64,000 nucleotides of DNA from Paraglaciecola arctica BSs20135 (GCF_000314995.1 NZ_BAEO01000009.1:36478-100477); one strand, 5' to 3'. Shown: positions 53,259 to 61,925, numbered from the stretch's first letter. Notes: generated by a model from the letters alone, not told the origin. Translations and numbers: made by a program.

Positions 53259-54395
53259 GTGCATACAAATCAAAAGGTTAGTTCTATTTCAACAATAGAA
53301 AAACAATTAAACAGCAGTCACAAGAAAGTCATTGAGAATATTCGTAGAAACAGAAAAGCCACAAGAGCAGAAATAGCCAAAGCAACAGGATTATCTAACC
53401 AAACACTAACTAGGCTTACACAACATCTCCTATCCCTAGGCATAGTTTCAGAACATTCAAAAATTTCTGGGTTACGTGGTCAACCCGCTACCTACTTGAC
53501 TTTAGAGCCAGGCGTTTTCGCAAGTGTAGGTGTTATCTTCGAACACGACCGAGTGGTGGTACTGTTGGACGATCTTGATCGAACCAATATCATAAGGTAT
53601 TGCAAAGACGGCACTTTCCTTTCTGCTGAACTGGCTATTGAAGCCGCAATTTCGATGCTCGACCAATTATTTTCTGAAATAAAACCTTCGATTAATGTGT
53701 TAGGTATTGGCATTTCAATTTCTGGTTTTTTTACCGATACAGAAGGTCGAATATGTTCGCAACAAGATCCGCAAGGTTGGTCAAAAGTTAATTTTCAAGA
53801 AACCTTTGCCAAACGATATCAACAACAATGTTTTGTTGAAAACGATGGGAACGCTGCGTCTATCGGCTTTTCACTTACCCAGAAAGGCGCAAAACTACAA
53901 AGTTTTTATCTCATGCTTTTTACCTTAGATATTGGTGGTGGTTTTGTGTTTGAAGGTGGAGTAGTCGATGGTGCTTTTGGTAACGCCGGGGAAATATCTG
54001 CTCTTTTTAGTAGTGACAAATCCCTTCCAAGGCCAACAATAGGCTCACTTTACAAACATTTAAGTGCCATTTGGGGCGAACCAGCAACACCCCAAAGAGT
54101 GCAACAAGCCATAGATAATCAAGATAGCAATATAATGTCTTGGGTAACGGCTTGTGTAGAAACCATGAAATTTCCACTAAAAGCCATTCAAAGCTTACTC
54201 GATCCAGAGGCTATCGTTTTTACCGGTAGATTACCCATAGAATTGCAAAAATTACTATCTGAAAAAGTGATAGTAACAGGTGCATCCTATGGTGATGTTT
54301 TTGCACCAACGCCTAAAATCCACTTAGCTGATGGCAACGATATTTTAGAAAAAGGCGTAACAGCCATACCGGCATTTTATTTTTTTAAAAGATAA
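53259..54395 (+). CDS. ROK-family transcriptional repressor (NagC-like)
   Basis: 378 residues. A winged helix-turn-helix (ENIRRNRKATRAEIAKATGLSNQTLTRLTQHL, about 20-55) precedes an actin-fold ROK domain with GIGISISGFF, VENDGNAASIGF and LDIGGGFVFEGGVVDGAFGNAGEIS. The cysteine-rich zinc motif found after this in many ROK proteins is absent. GTG at 53259 has AAGGAG six bases upstream, which clearly decides this start over the ATG at 53199. By homology it should be released from DNA by an amino sugar or its phosphate and control the divergent receptor locus. Confidence 0.88.
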   Translation: MHTNQKVSSISTIEKQLNSSHKKVIENIRRNRKATRAEIAKATGLSNQTLTRLTQHLLSLGIVSEHSKISGLRGQPATYLTLEPGVFASVGVIFEHDRVVVLLDDLDRTNIIRYCKDGTFLSAELAIEAAISMLDQLFSEIKPSINVLGIGISISGFFTDTEGRICSQQDPQGWSKVNFQETFAKRYQQQCFVENDGNAASIGFSLTQKGAKLQSFYLMLFTLDIGGGFVFEGGVVDGAFGNAGEISALFSSDKSLPRPTIGSLYKHLSAIWGEPATPQRVQQAIDNQDSNIMSWVTACVETMKFPLKAIQSLLDPEAIVFTGRLPIELQKLLSEKVIVTGASYGDVFAPTPKIHLADGNDILEKGVTAIPAFYFFKR

Positions 54396-54417
54396 ATGCT
54401 GATGGGTAACTTGTGGG

Positions 54418-54487
54418 GTGACTTTGTCACTACCATAGGCATGTCGATGTATTTCAGGACGGGATATTCGTGCTGAAATACAGCACG
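54418..54487. other. Two perfect short inverted repeats after the ROK gene
   Basis: GTGAC/GTCAC with a 3-base loop (54418-54430) and CGTGCTG/CAGCACG with a 5-base loop (54469-54487). Neither is followed by a T-run on either strand. They may end the ROK transcript or be binding sites. Confidence 0.4.
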
Positions 54488-54584
54488 ATAGGATAGGTTA
54501 TATGTTGACATCACAGGATCGCTCATATAAATCTAGGCAAGTTTACTTAGTATAAAACGACTATTACTCCTTTTATATTTTAGG

Positions 54585-55175
54585 TCATTTATCGTCATGA
54601 CCTCCACCTAGTTTACCAGCCGTCCCGGTTGATTTTTTCAAAAACTTATCTAGAAATGCTTTTACATGGTGTGTTCCCATGCCACCAGCAAAAGCGATAA
54701 ACCACTCTGAGTAAGGTATATGAGATGCGGGAATATTTTTTATTATATCGGTAGAGCCTGTAGTCACAACAACCAAACCTGTTTTTAATGCAAATAGCAA
54801 TAACATGCCAGTCAATCCCGCTCCAATAATTTGTATTATGTATCCTAAAAAATCGAATAACATTGGCGCTGTAGATAGGTCTTTCTTCGAATGGTATAAA
54901 TTAAATTCTTTAGCAATATAAATACTACAATGCATCGCTCCCCCTAAAACCCCTAGGCAAAAAAGCTGCTTCAAATATATCTCTGTTATTAGATTGTCAT
55001 CTTTGGCCAAGCGCGCAAAATTCATTTTTTCTAATAATTCAAGGAACCATATTAGCCCCAACCAATAAGTTGTCAGTATGGCGACTAGCGATGGAAAAAA
55101 AGTGAGTTGGCCCCAACGCCAGTTCCAACTATTCGCATCTGTTTTTCTACGTTTTAAGGAGGTTTGGATCGTCAT
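54585..55175 (-). CDS. Four-helix membrane protein of unknown function
   Basis: 196 residues with four hydrophobic segments (about 26-46, 72-90, 105-128 and 155-170), a basic N-terminus and a glycine-rich, charged C-terminus (GKLGGGHDDK). I recognise no domain. It is transcribed away from the hydrolase-like gene at 55481, with 305 bases between them. Co-occurrence with that pair cannot be judged from one window. Confidence 0.6.
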   Translation of the reverse strand: MTIQTSLKRRKTDANSWNWRWGQLTFFPSLVAILTTYWLGLIWFLELLEKMNFARLAKDDNLITEIYLKQLFCLGVLGGAMHCSIYIAKEFNLYHSKKDLSTAPMLFDFLGYIIQIIGAGLTGMLLLFALKTGLVVVTTGSTDIIKNIPASHIPYSEWFIAFAGGMGTHHVKAFLDKFLKKSTGTAGKLGGGHDDK

Positions 55176-55480
55176 AATTATTACCTTAAATTTAATTTTT
55201 GGTATCTAGTATCTGACTAACACTGCGCTTTTACGCATTTATCAAACACCCATTGAAATGCCCAATCAATATTTAGTTTAGCTAAGATATTTTTTATAGT
55301 GTCTATTTATATTTGATAAAACCACAAACAAAGTGGATAAAAAACATACAGCAGCACATACTAATCACTGATGGTATTGGGCGCACATCAATCGACGCAA
55401 GAAAGCATATGGAAGTGTTCATTCAGCACTGTTTTTCCAAACTTATTTGTTAATTTCAAATACTTTAAGAGTGGATAATA
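55176..55480. other. Intergenic region, 305 bases
   Basis: Divergent promoter region between the membrane protein gene and the hydrolase-like gene. AT-rich; I find no clear operator, RNA gene or mobile sequence. Confidence 0.4.
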
Positions 55481-56545
55481 ATGGCTAATAACTTGATTAT
55501 TTTAGTGCATGGTATGGGCACTTATGAACCAGGCCAAATGACAAAAGAAGTACAAGCAGGTCTAGATAAATCATTAGAGTTTGCTGGTTTAAACTTTGAT
55601 TATATGCAAGATGTAGAGTTCTATGAGCATAATTATGGAATTCTGTTAGATGGCATTAGAAAAAAAGAATCTGAAGCCCTAAGTGAATTTTCGCAGTTAG
55701 GAATTAACACCGGCGTCATTGCTAAATTGAACGATTACGCAACCAATTTATCCGGTGATAAGTTTTTTTATTCCCACCTTTTAGATGTCATTTATTACGG
55801 TTTAACAATGTGGGGGGAACGACTTAGAAGTAATTTTATAAATGACCTAATCGCTCAAAAACGAGCTGGTTTATTCCAAGGTAAAAGAATACATATATTA
55901 GGCTACAGCCTTGGTACCGCGTTAATTAACGACTCACTGTCTAAGATATATAGAGATGGCGATGGTGACGAGCAACATTTTAGTACCGACCATGACAAGA
56001 TAGAAAAATATTGGTCTATTGCCAACGTTAGCAGGATCATACATGGGTTAAATGATATTAACGGTGCTGATCCAAAAACAAATGTAGTGACCGATAATAT
56101 AGGTGGTTGCATTAAAAAGATGACGGTTGCGGCTCACAAATATGATCCCTTTATGTTGGTCAAGCCTTATGAACGTGTACCAGTCAATGGTCGTTTTCAT
56201 CATCCGAGTGGCATAACTCAAGCTAACACTCATGATTTAACAGGTTACTTAGCTCATCCCGAAATTGGCCTTAACTTAATTTATGACCTGTATTCTACCG
56301 AGTCAGGTATCGATGCGAACAACTTAGCCTCAGCGATAGACAAACATAAGGCTACAACCTTCAATAGTGATTTAGCTAACCTTCAAACATTGTGGGATGA
56401 CTTAGTTGATTCAATTGATGCCCCGATCATCGCAATTGATAATGCGATAAATTTAATAGACTCAGTTAAAGCCTATCAACAAAGAATAGAATCCCTTTTA
56501 TTTGCCGACAATCTAGTTTCCATGATGCCAGGAGATAATATATGA
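55481..56545 (+). CDS. Alpha/beta-hydrolase-like cytoplasmic protein
   Basis: 354 residues without signal peptide. It opens with LIILVHGMGTYEPGQMTKEV (oxyanion-type HGMG motif) and has a nucleophile elbow GYSLGTAL (GxSxG, Ser about 144) in the order of lipase-like alpha/beta hydrolases. A later HHPSG or NTHDLTGYLAHP segment may supply the catalytic histidine. The C-terminal 80 residues look helical. Reaction and substrate are unknown. The next gene overlaps by four bases (ATGA), so both are co-translated. Confidence 0.75.
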   Translation: MANNLIILVHGMGTYEPGQMTKEVQAGLDKSLEFAGLNFDYMQDVEFYEHNYGILLDGIRKKESEALSEFSQLGINTGVIAKLNDYATNLSGDKFFYSHLLDVIYYGLTMWGERLRSNFINDLIAQKRAGLFQGKRIHILGYSLGTALINDSLSKIYRDGDGDEQHFSTDHDKIEKYWSIANVSRIIHGLNDINGADPKTNVVTDNIGGCIKKMTVAAHKYDPFMLVKPYERVPVNGRFHHPSGITQANTHDLTGYLAHPEIGLNLIYDLYSTESGIDANNLASAIDKHKATTFNSDLANLQTLWDDLVDSIDAPIIAIDNAINLIDSVKAYQQRIESLLFADNLVSMMPGDNI

Positions 56546-57636
56546 AAAAGCTAAGCCATTTAAATCGAATACATAAAATGGGTATATTACTTTTGCTTTT
56601 AACTTTTTCACTTGAGTCAGTCGCGGCAGAACCATCGAACATAGAAATTGTTGAAACAAATGTTACCTATTTAACCTGCGATAAAACTGAATTAAATAAA
56701 CTCAACACCTTGTTTACCGACATCGACAAAATCACCAAAGAAATGGCTGTATTAGATTGCCAAGGCAAGTTTGAGCAAAGAAATGAATTATCTAAATTAG
56801 TAGTAGAAAAAATGCGAACTTCAATAATGAATTTTAATGGATTTACTGAGTTTGCTACAATATGGAGTGACTATGTAAACAAAGGCCGTATGGTGTCTTT
56901 GGATACCCTTGGCGGGGGCATTGGCCAAAAAATCAAATTAATAGTTTTACCTGATATCTTACCGATAGAAAACCAAGATGTAGCCATTGTATTTGACCCT
57001 ACTGAAAAATGTAAAAACGTCAAAATCGGAGATGGCACTAAGCCGTTTGTATCTTGCCAAAAAGTATCGGAAAACTTAGAAAAATCCTTAGACGCAGTAA
57101 ACGTATTTAGAAAAGACAAACGCTATTCTGAAATCGCCCAACATGCAGCTTTAATAGAAGCCGACTGGAAAAACTTTATGCAAGATTCAATGTTCCAAAC
57201 ATCACTAGATGTCATGGTTACAACTTGGATCTATTCAGATAAATGGAAACAAGCAGATTTGCAGGGCCCGCCACCTATTCAATTTTTTGCCTTACACCCA
57301 ACTTTAGTTTACAGCTATATGCCTGACGCATCACGTGGAGAAGAGGCTAAACCAGTACCGGCTATTGAATGGCTTGGTATCAACTGGTGGAAAAACCGCC
57401 TACCTCTTGGAATATCTATCACTTCGCTATACAACGACAGGCCTGATGGCAAAGAATTTCCTCTGGGACTAACCCTGCATATAGATAATAAATATTCCTT
57501 TGGCGTCGTTGGCAAAGGAGATGAGAAAATTATATTTTTTAATCTAGACATAATGGACTGGTTTTCTGATAAGAGTAAAAAATACGATAAATATGAAAAA
57601 GAATTTAATGAATTCAAAAAAGGACTAACCCACTAA
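56542..57636 (+). CDS. Exported protein of unknown function, coupled to the hydrolase-like gene
   Basis: 364 residues with a signal peptide (hydrophobic MGILLLLLTFSLESVAAEP, cleavage near V-A-A). The mature part has several cysteines (LTCDKTE, LDCQGKFEQR, TEKCKNVK, FVSCQKV), consistent with periplasmic disulfides, and a C-terminal beta-rich stretch. AGGAG lies eight bases before its ATG, inside the preceding gene. I recognise no family. Its 3' end overlaps the convergent Fic gene by 12 bases. Confidence 0.65.
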   Translation: MKKLSHLNRIHKMGILLLLLTFSLESVAAEPSNIEIVETNVTYLTCDKTELNKLNTLFTDIDKITKEMAVLDCQGKFEQRNELSKLVVEKMRTSIMNFNGFTEFATIWSDYVNKGRMVSLDTLGGGIGQKIKLIVLPDILPIENQDVAIVFDPTEKCKNVKIGDGTKPFVSCQKVSENLEKSLDAVNVFRKDKRYSEIAQHAALIEADWKNFMQDSMFQTSLDVMVTTWIYSDKWKQADLQGPPPIQFFALHPTLVYSYMPDASRGEEAKPVPAIEWLGINWWKNRLPLGISITSLYNDRPDGKEFPLGLTLHIDNKYSFGVVGKGDEKIIFFNLDIMDWFSDKSKKYDKYEKEFNEFKKGLTH

Positions 57637-58443
57637 AGCCAAACCTAGTTCAGTTAACCGATACTGCTGTAACTTACTGTTAGGTTTATCTGGAATTGTC
57701 ATTTCAATTAAGCTGGCGACTAATGCAGGTTTTAAATAACGTTCACGAAATGATTTACGGTCTTTTAATGATAATAGGCTTTGAATTTGCTCTCGATCTA
57801 ACCCTTGTTTTTGCTCAAATAAAACATTCAGAAGCATTTTAACTTGGGGGGTAACTTGGGGGGTAACTTGAGGGGTAGCTTTGTCACTACTTATTGTTAA
57901 GGTATTTAAAATGGCCTCAAGCATAAATTCAACAAACGACTCAGAATTGGCTTTTTGGGTACTAATATTAATGGCTTGATAATAACTGGCTTGATGCTTA
58001 TGGATCATACTCTCTACAGGGAGCTGCGCTAATAAATGACTCCATTTGCTTAAAATAAGCGTTTGCCATAAGCGCCCCATACGGCCATTACCATCACTAA
58101 ACGGATGAATAAATTCGAACTCATAATGAAACACCGAACTGGCAATCAGCGGATGTATATCAGTTTGTTGTAACCACGCCAACAAATCGGCCATTAGTTG
58201 CGGTACACGGTCAGCTTGCGGAGCCATATGTACTACTTGCTTACCATTCATCACACCAACATTACCATTGCGATAATGACCCGCGTCAGTAACTAAACCA
58301 GCCATTAAAACCTGATGTGCAAATAATAAATCAGCCTGGTTACTGCAACCACTAACATTCAATGTATCAAAACATGACACTAATTCTACGGCATCAGATA
58401 TTGCAAAATATATAATCCAATAACAAGTTATCAAACGCCACAT
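57625..58443 (-). CDS. Fic-domain AMP-transferase-like protein, N-terminally truncated
   Basis: 272 residues. The Fic motif is intact: HPFSDGNGRMGR with His113. A winged-helix C-terminus follows (LDREQIQSLLSLKDRKSFRERYLKPALV), joined by a TPQV triple repeat. Members of this family usually have about 100 more N-terminal residues, including the inhibitory (S/T)xxxE(G/N) helix; here those are replaced by a short stretch encoded by the repeat at 58404-58443. The start codon lies inside that repeat. It is either a truncated gene or a form without self-inhibition; truncation is more likely. Last codons overlap the convergent gene. Confidence 0.8.
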   Translation of the reverse strand: MWRLITCYWIIYFAISDAVELVSCFDTLNVSGCSNQADLLFAHQVLMAGLVTDAGHYRNGNVGVMNGKQVVHMAPQADRVPQLMADLLAWLQQTDIHPLIASSVFHYEFEFIHPFSDGNGRMGRLWQTLILSKWSHLLAQLPVESMIHKHQASYYQAINISTQKANSESFVEFMLEAILNTLTISSDKATPQVTPQVTPQVKMLLNVLFEQKQGLDREQIQSLLSLKDRKSFRERYLKPALVASLIEMTIPDKPNSKLQQYRLTELGLALVG

Positions 58444-59809
58444 TGATCAACTCTGACTTAAGGGTATATTTAAACCCTAAATCTAAAATCACGGATTGAT
58501 CATGACTCATTTCAACCCTTCTATTCTAAAAGAATTTTCTTATGTACCTTGGCGGGCAAGTGTTATTGCAGGCATCTGTGTGTATGTTGCGCTTAAGTTT
58601 GTGTTTCCTAGTTTGTAATTAAAAAAGGCACGCCCTTGTTAAAATTTATAAGAAACGGAATTCTGATCCTGCTGGCGTTTATAGCCAGTTTTCAACTTGC
58701 CTATTATCTAGATGATAAAAAACTCTATTTACCGCCCTTTTTAAACCAGTTACTTGGCTATTTTGATAACAGCAACTTTGCGGGAACATCGCCCTTAGAC
58801 TTGGCCTCAAGTGACAAAAAAGCAGTAAAATCACCAGCGCTACAATACCAACCTCAAGAGTTACCTCAAACACAACGCAATAATGTTAGCTGTATCGACC
58901 ACTCTCTTGGCAACGTAAAAGTCAAATCTCAAAGCAAGATTTACACTTGGAAAGACAAAAAGTGGAGTCACCAATTTTAGCGATAGCAAACCAGAAGATA
59001 CTGACTCGCAACCTTTGACATTAGCTGGACCTAAAATATTTGATTACTTTAAATTGAATATTAGTGGTGCAAATGTACCTTTTGAATTTAAAGAAAAACT
59101 CACCCACTCCATCAATAAATTGTTTGCCCTATACGGCCAATTAATTGCCAAAGAAGATCTAAAACAAGTAGTCGTCAATCTAAGATTTTTCACCTCTAAA
59201 CAGCGTTTTCTCGCCTATTCCAAAGAACACGCCCCCAGCCTTAAACCCACTGCAGGCTTTTATGACAATGGCACCAATGAAGCCGTGATTATGTACTACA
59301 GCTCAGAGCAAGCCATTACCACTGCCATACATGAATCAGTGCATGCCATTAATCGCGGCATCATAGGTAATAGCAATAAATGGTTTAACGAAGGCATGGC
59401 CGAATACTTAGAAAACATCACCATCAATCTCAGTAGTGCAATAATCACACGTAATAAAAGCTGGTATAAAAATGGCAAACTCAAATACCGCCAGCTTCCT
59501 TTACGCAAGGTATTAAGCGCCTCAAGAAAGGACTGGAACAGCCAATCACAAAGTAACTTATACAGTACAAGTTGGGCGTTTATTTATTTCTTAATGGACG
59601 ATACAAAACGAAAAGCCAAACTGGTAAAAATGCTAAAAGCCGAACAACAAAACCTATGTAATACCTTGTCGTTTAAGCAAACCATGAAGATTTTTAATAT
59701 GAGCGACAGAGAATTACAAAATAGATTTTCGAGGTGGTTAGCTGGACCTGAAGGGTCAGGTTCGTTGAAAAGTAAAAGTCATTTGATTTTTTACAATTAC
59801 ATGACCTAC
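58404..59809. repeat. 1406-bp tandem duplication, first copy
   Basis: Nearly identical to 59810-61148 from the first base to position 59743, where the copies diverge inside the peptidase gene's last codons. The remaining 66 bases of this unit (59744-59809) have no counterpart. Its left edge coincides with the point where the Fic gene loses its normal N-terminal coding sequence. Confidence 0.9.
58502..58618 (+). CDS. 38-residue single-helix membrane peptide, copy 1
   Basis: MTHFNPSILKEFSYV... with one hydrophobic segment ending in KFVFPSL. The sequence recalls the N-terminal membrane anchor of Mrr-like restriction endonucleases (a PW..SVI.G..VY..LKF..PS pattern), but nothing of the nuclease follows. 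Five of its residues differ from copy 2, so selection on the peptide is doubtful. It could be a leader remnant. Confidence 0.35.
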   Translation: MTHFNPSILKEFSYVPWRASVIAGICVYVALKFVFPSL

Positions 59810-59821
59810 CAAAATATATAA
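58636..59821 (+). pseudogene. DUF4124/zinc-peptidase gene, copy 1, frameshifted
   Basis: Same gene as 60042-61178 but with five A bases at 58957-58961 where the other copy has four. The frame shifts after TWKDK and stops at 58978-58980. The rest of the protein is open from 59015, including the HESVH zinc motif. Its C-terminus diverges after RWLA and ends in an unrelated tail (GPEGSGSLKSKS...). The single-base homopolymer change leaves other codons intact, so inactivation is recent. Confidence 0.85.
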
Positions 59822-61148
59822 TTCAATAACCAGTTATCAAACGCCACATTGAACAACTCTGACTTAAGGGTATATTTAAACCCTAAACTTAAAATCACGG
59901 ATTGATCATGACTCATATAAACCTTTCTATTCTAAAAGAATTTTCTTATGTACTTTGGCGGGTAAGTGTTATTGCAGGCATCTGTGTGTATGTTGCGCTT
60001 AGGTTTGTGTTTCCTAGTTTGTAATTAAAAAAGGCACGCGCTTGTTAAAATTTATAAGAAACGGAATTCTGATCCTGCTGGCGTTTATAGCCAGTTTTCA
60101 ACTTGCCTATTATCTAGATGATAAAAAACTCTATTTACCGCCCTTTTTAAACCAGCTACTTGGCTATTTTGATAACAGCAACTTTGCGGGAACATCGCCC
60201 TTAGACTTGGCCTCAATTGATAAAAAAGCAGTAAAATCACCAGCGCTACAATACGAACATCAAGAGTTACCTCAAACACAACGCAATACTGTTAGCTGTA
60301 TCGACCACTCTCTTGGCAACGTAAAAGTCAAACCTCAAAGCAAGATTTACACTTGGAAAGATAAAAGTGGAGTCACCAATTTTAGCGATAGCAAACCAGA
60401 AGATACTGACTCGCAATCTTTGACAATAGCAGGACCTAAAATATTTGATTACTTTAAATTGAATATCAGTGGTGCAAATGTACCTTTTGAATTTAAAGAA
60501 AAACTCACCCACTCCATCAATAAATTGTTTGCCCTATACGGCCAATTAATTGCCAAAGAAGATCTAAGACAAGTAGTCGTCAATCTAAGATTTTTCACCT
60601 CTAAACAGCGTTTTCTCGCCTATTCCAAAAAACACGCCCCAAGCCTTAACCCCACTGCAGGCTTTTATGACAATGGCACCAATGAAGCCGTGATTATGTA
60701 CTACAGCTCAGAGCAAGCCATTACCTCTGCCATACATGAATCTGTACATGCCATTAATCGCGGCATCATAGGTAATAGCAATAAATGGTTCAACGAAGGC
60801 ATGGCCGAATACCTAGAAAACATCACCATCAATCTCAGTAGTGCAATAATCACACGTAATAAAAGCTGGTATGAAAATGGCAAACTCAAATACCGCCCGC
60901 TTCCTTTACGCAAGGTATTAAGCGCCTCAAGAAAGGAGTGGAACAGCCAATCACAAAGTAACTTATACAGTACAAGCTGGGCGTTTATTTATTTCTTAAT
61001 GGACGATACAAAACGAAAAGCCAAACTGGTAAAAATGCTAAAAGCCGAACAACAAAACCTATGCAATACCTTGTCGTTTAAACAAACCATGAAAATTTTT
61101 AATATGAGCGACAGAGAATTACAAAATAGATTTTCAAGATGGTTAGCT
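59810..61148. repeat. Tandem duplication, second copy
   Basis: Offset by 1406 bases (1405 after the indel) from the first copy. Contains the second small peptide frame and the intact peptidase gene. Confidence 0.9.
59908..60024 (+). CDS. 38-residue single-helix membrane peptide, copy 2
   Basis: MTHINLSILKEFSYVLW...RFVFPSL. Five substitutions against copy 1 (F/I, P/L, P/L, A/V, K/R). See copy 1 for the Mrr-anchor resemblance. Functional status unclear. Confidence 0.35.
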   Translation: MTHINLSILKEFSYVLWRVSVIAGICVYVALRFVFPSL

Positions 61149-61178
61149 AAGGGGGATAAGTTTACGCATCAGATATAG
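60042..61178 (+). CDS. Membrane-anchored DUF4124/zinc metallopeptidase, intact copy
   Basis: 378 residues. An N-terminal anchor (about 9-24) is followed by a DUF4124 segment (SKIYTWKDKSGVTNFSDSKP, 100-119), and a gluzincin peptidase domain with HESVH (H232, E233, H236) and third ligand E252 in NEGMAEYLEN. The start is TTG with AAAGG eight or so bases upstream; no ATG fits. Related DUF1570-like peptidases occur in the envelope, function unknown. A second, frameshifted copy precedes it. Confidence 0.82.
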   Translation: MLKFIRNGILILLAFIASFQLAYYLDDKKLYLPPFLNQLLGYFDNSNFAGTSPLDLASIDKKAVKSPALQYEHQELPQTQRNTVSCIDHSLGNVKVKPQSKIYTWKDKSGVTNFSDSKPEDTDSQSLTIAGPKIFDYFKLNISGANVPFEFKEKLTHSINKLFALYGQLIAKEDLRQVVVNLRFFTSKQRFLAYSKKHAPSLNPTAGFYDNGTNEAVIMYYSSEQAITSAIHESVHAINRGIIGNSNKWFNEGMAEYLENITINLSSAIITRNKSWYENGKLKYRPLPLRKVLSASRKEWNSQSQSNLYSTSWAFIYFLMDDTKRKAKLVKMLKAEQQNLCNTLSFKQTMKIFNMSDRELQNRFSRWLAKGDKFTHQI

Positions 61179-61194
61179 GGCTAAGACTAAAGCT

Positions 61195-61235
61195 ATTCAC
61201 CACAGAGCGCTACGCTGCACAGAGAGCACGGAGAA
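61195..61235. repeat. CACCACAGAG/CACAGAGAG-type intergenic repeat
   Basis: CACCACAGAGCGCTACGCTG then CACAGAGAGCACGGAG, with a small AGCG-CTA-CGCT hairpin. Sequences of this type (accacagag...cacagag) are scattered in many proteobacterial genomes. Single copy in this window. Confidence 0.5.
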
Positions 61236-61429
61236 AAGATCTAAAAATGGGATAGTAAAGCCCAGCCCTGAACTAACTATTTTACTGTTGAATTAATTTG
61301 ATCCCGCAGAACTAGGTTATTAATGTGGTTTTGATCTTGTTGTTTAAAATAACCTTGTTCTGACTCCGATACTTCTATAGAAATGAAGCTAAATCATCTG
61401 CCTAAAGGATAATAGTTTAGGCACTCTGC

Positions 61430-61548
61430 ATGGAATTTTTTCAGTTTCAATTTATAGATGGCTCATATGACTCAGACCAATTAGCAATGGAATCAGCTTG
61501 AGAAAAGTTTGGTGCTGTACGTTTTATGTCGTCACCTGAAATATTTTA
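61430..61548 (+). pseudogene. TGA-interrupted short reading frame
   Basis: ATG at 61430 reads MEFFQFQFIDGSYDSDQLAM then ESA, a TGA, then EKFGAVRFMSSPEIF and a stop. A TGG-to-TGA change would explain it. Looks like the decayed start of a gene lying before the next remnant. Confidence 0.4.
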
Positions 61549-61638
61549 AGAATTTCGTTCTTTAACAATTTGGTAATTATCTAGCCAAGACATTACACTC
61601 TTGGCTGATTACTTATTTTAACAGTATTAAGGATAACT

Positions 61639-61815
61639 TTGAGCCTCTACACAGACACCCCATTGGCTTCGGCAATATTTGAATTATTCGAAAAGTTTAA
61701 TGAAAAACTAGTTATTCATTTTAGCGAAAATCAATCCTATGGGGCTGTCACAGCGTTTATTTTTGGTGGAACCAGTTACATAGACACCCGTCAGTTACAT
61801 AGACACCCATCGTAA
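61639..61815 (+). pseudogene. 5' fragment of a nucleotidyltransferase-like (DUF6036/AbiEii type) gene
   Basis: TTG at 61639 has AAGGA upstream. The 58-residue reading SLYTDTPLASAIFELFEKFNEKL...GAVTAFIFGGTS has the FIFGG(T/C) motif with which such nucleotidyltransferases begin, but ends exactly there: the rest (YIDTRQLHRHPS) is encoded by a 19-base tandem repeat. Family assignment is from memory and moderate. It is probably a remnant of a toxin gene. Confidence 0.45.
61773..61808. repeat. Two 17-bp direct repeats with 19-base period
   Basis: CAGTTACATAGACACCC occurs at 61773-61789 and 61792-61808. It resembles short repeats that cluster near REP-associated transposases in related bacteria, but no transposase gene is present. 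It marks the point where the nucleotidyltransferase remnant breaks off. Confidence 0.6.
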
Positions 61816-61867
61816 CAACTTATTGAATAATAGGAATACAAAGTAATCACATGCCCACATCAATACA

Positions 61868-61925
61868 ACCTACCAAAATATTAAACCCAATAAGCCATTA
61901 TCAAACTAGCACATTGAGCAACTCT
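61868..61925. repeat. Third copy of the module-border repeat
   Basis: Matches 59804-59861 over about 58 bases with one indel and roughly three-quarters identity: shared blocks ACCTACCAAAATAT, CAATAA, TTATCAAAC and ACATTGA.CAACTCT. It lies six bases past the 3' end of the methyltransferase-HNH gene. The other copies are at the duplication edges (58404 and 59810). Confidence 0.7.

Noticed and set aside
57841..57886. Short tandem repeat in the Fic gene as a CRISPR-like array
   Set aside because: It is a 12-bp repeat coding the TPQV linker common in this Fic family, with no spacers.
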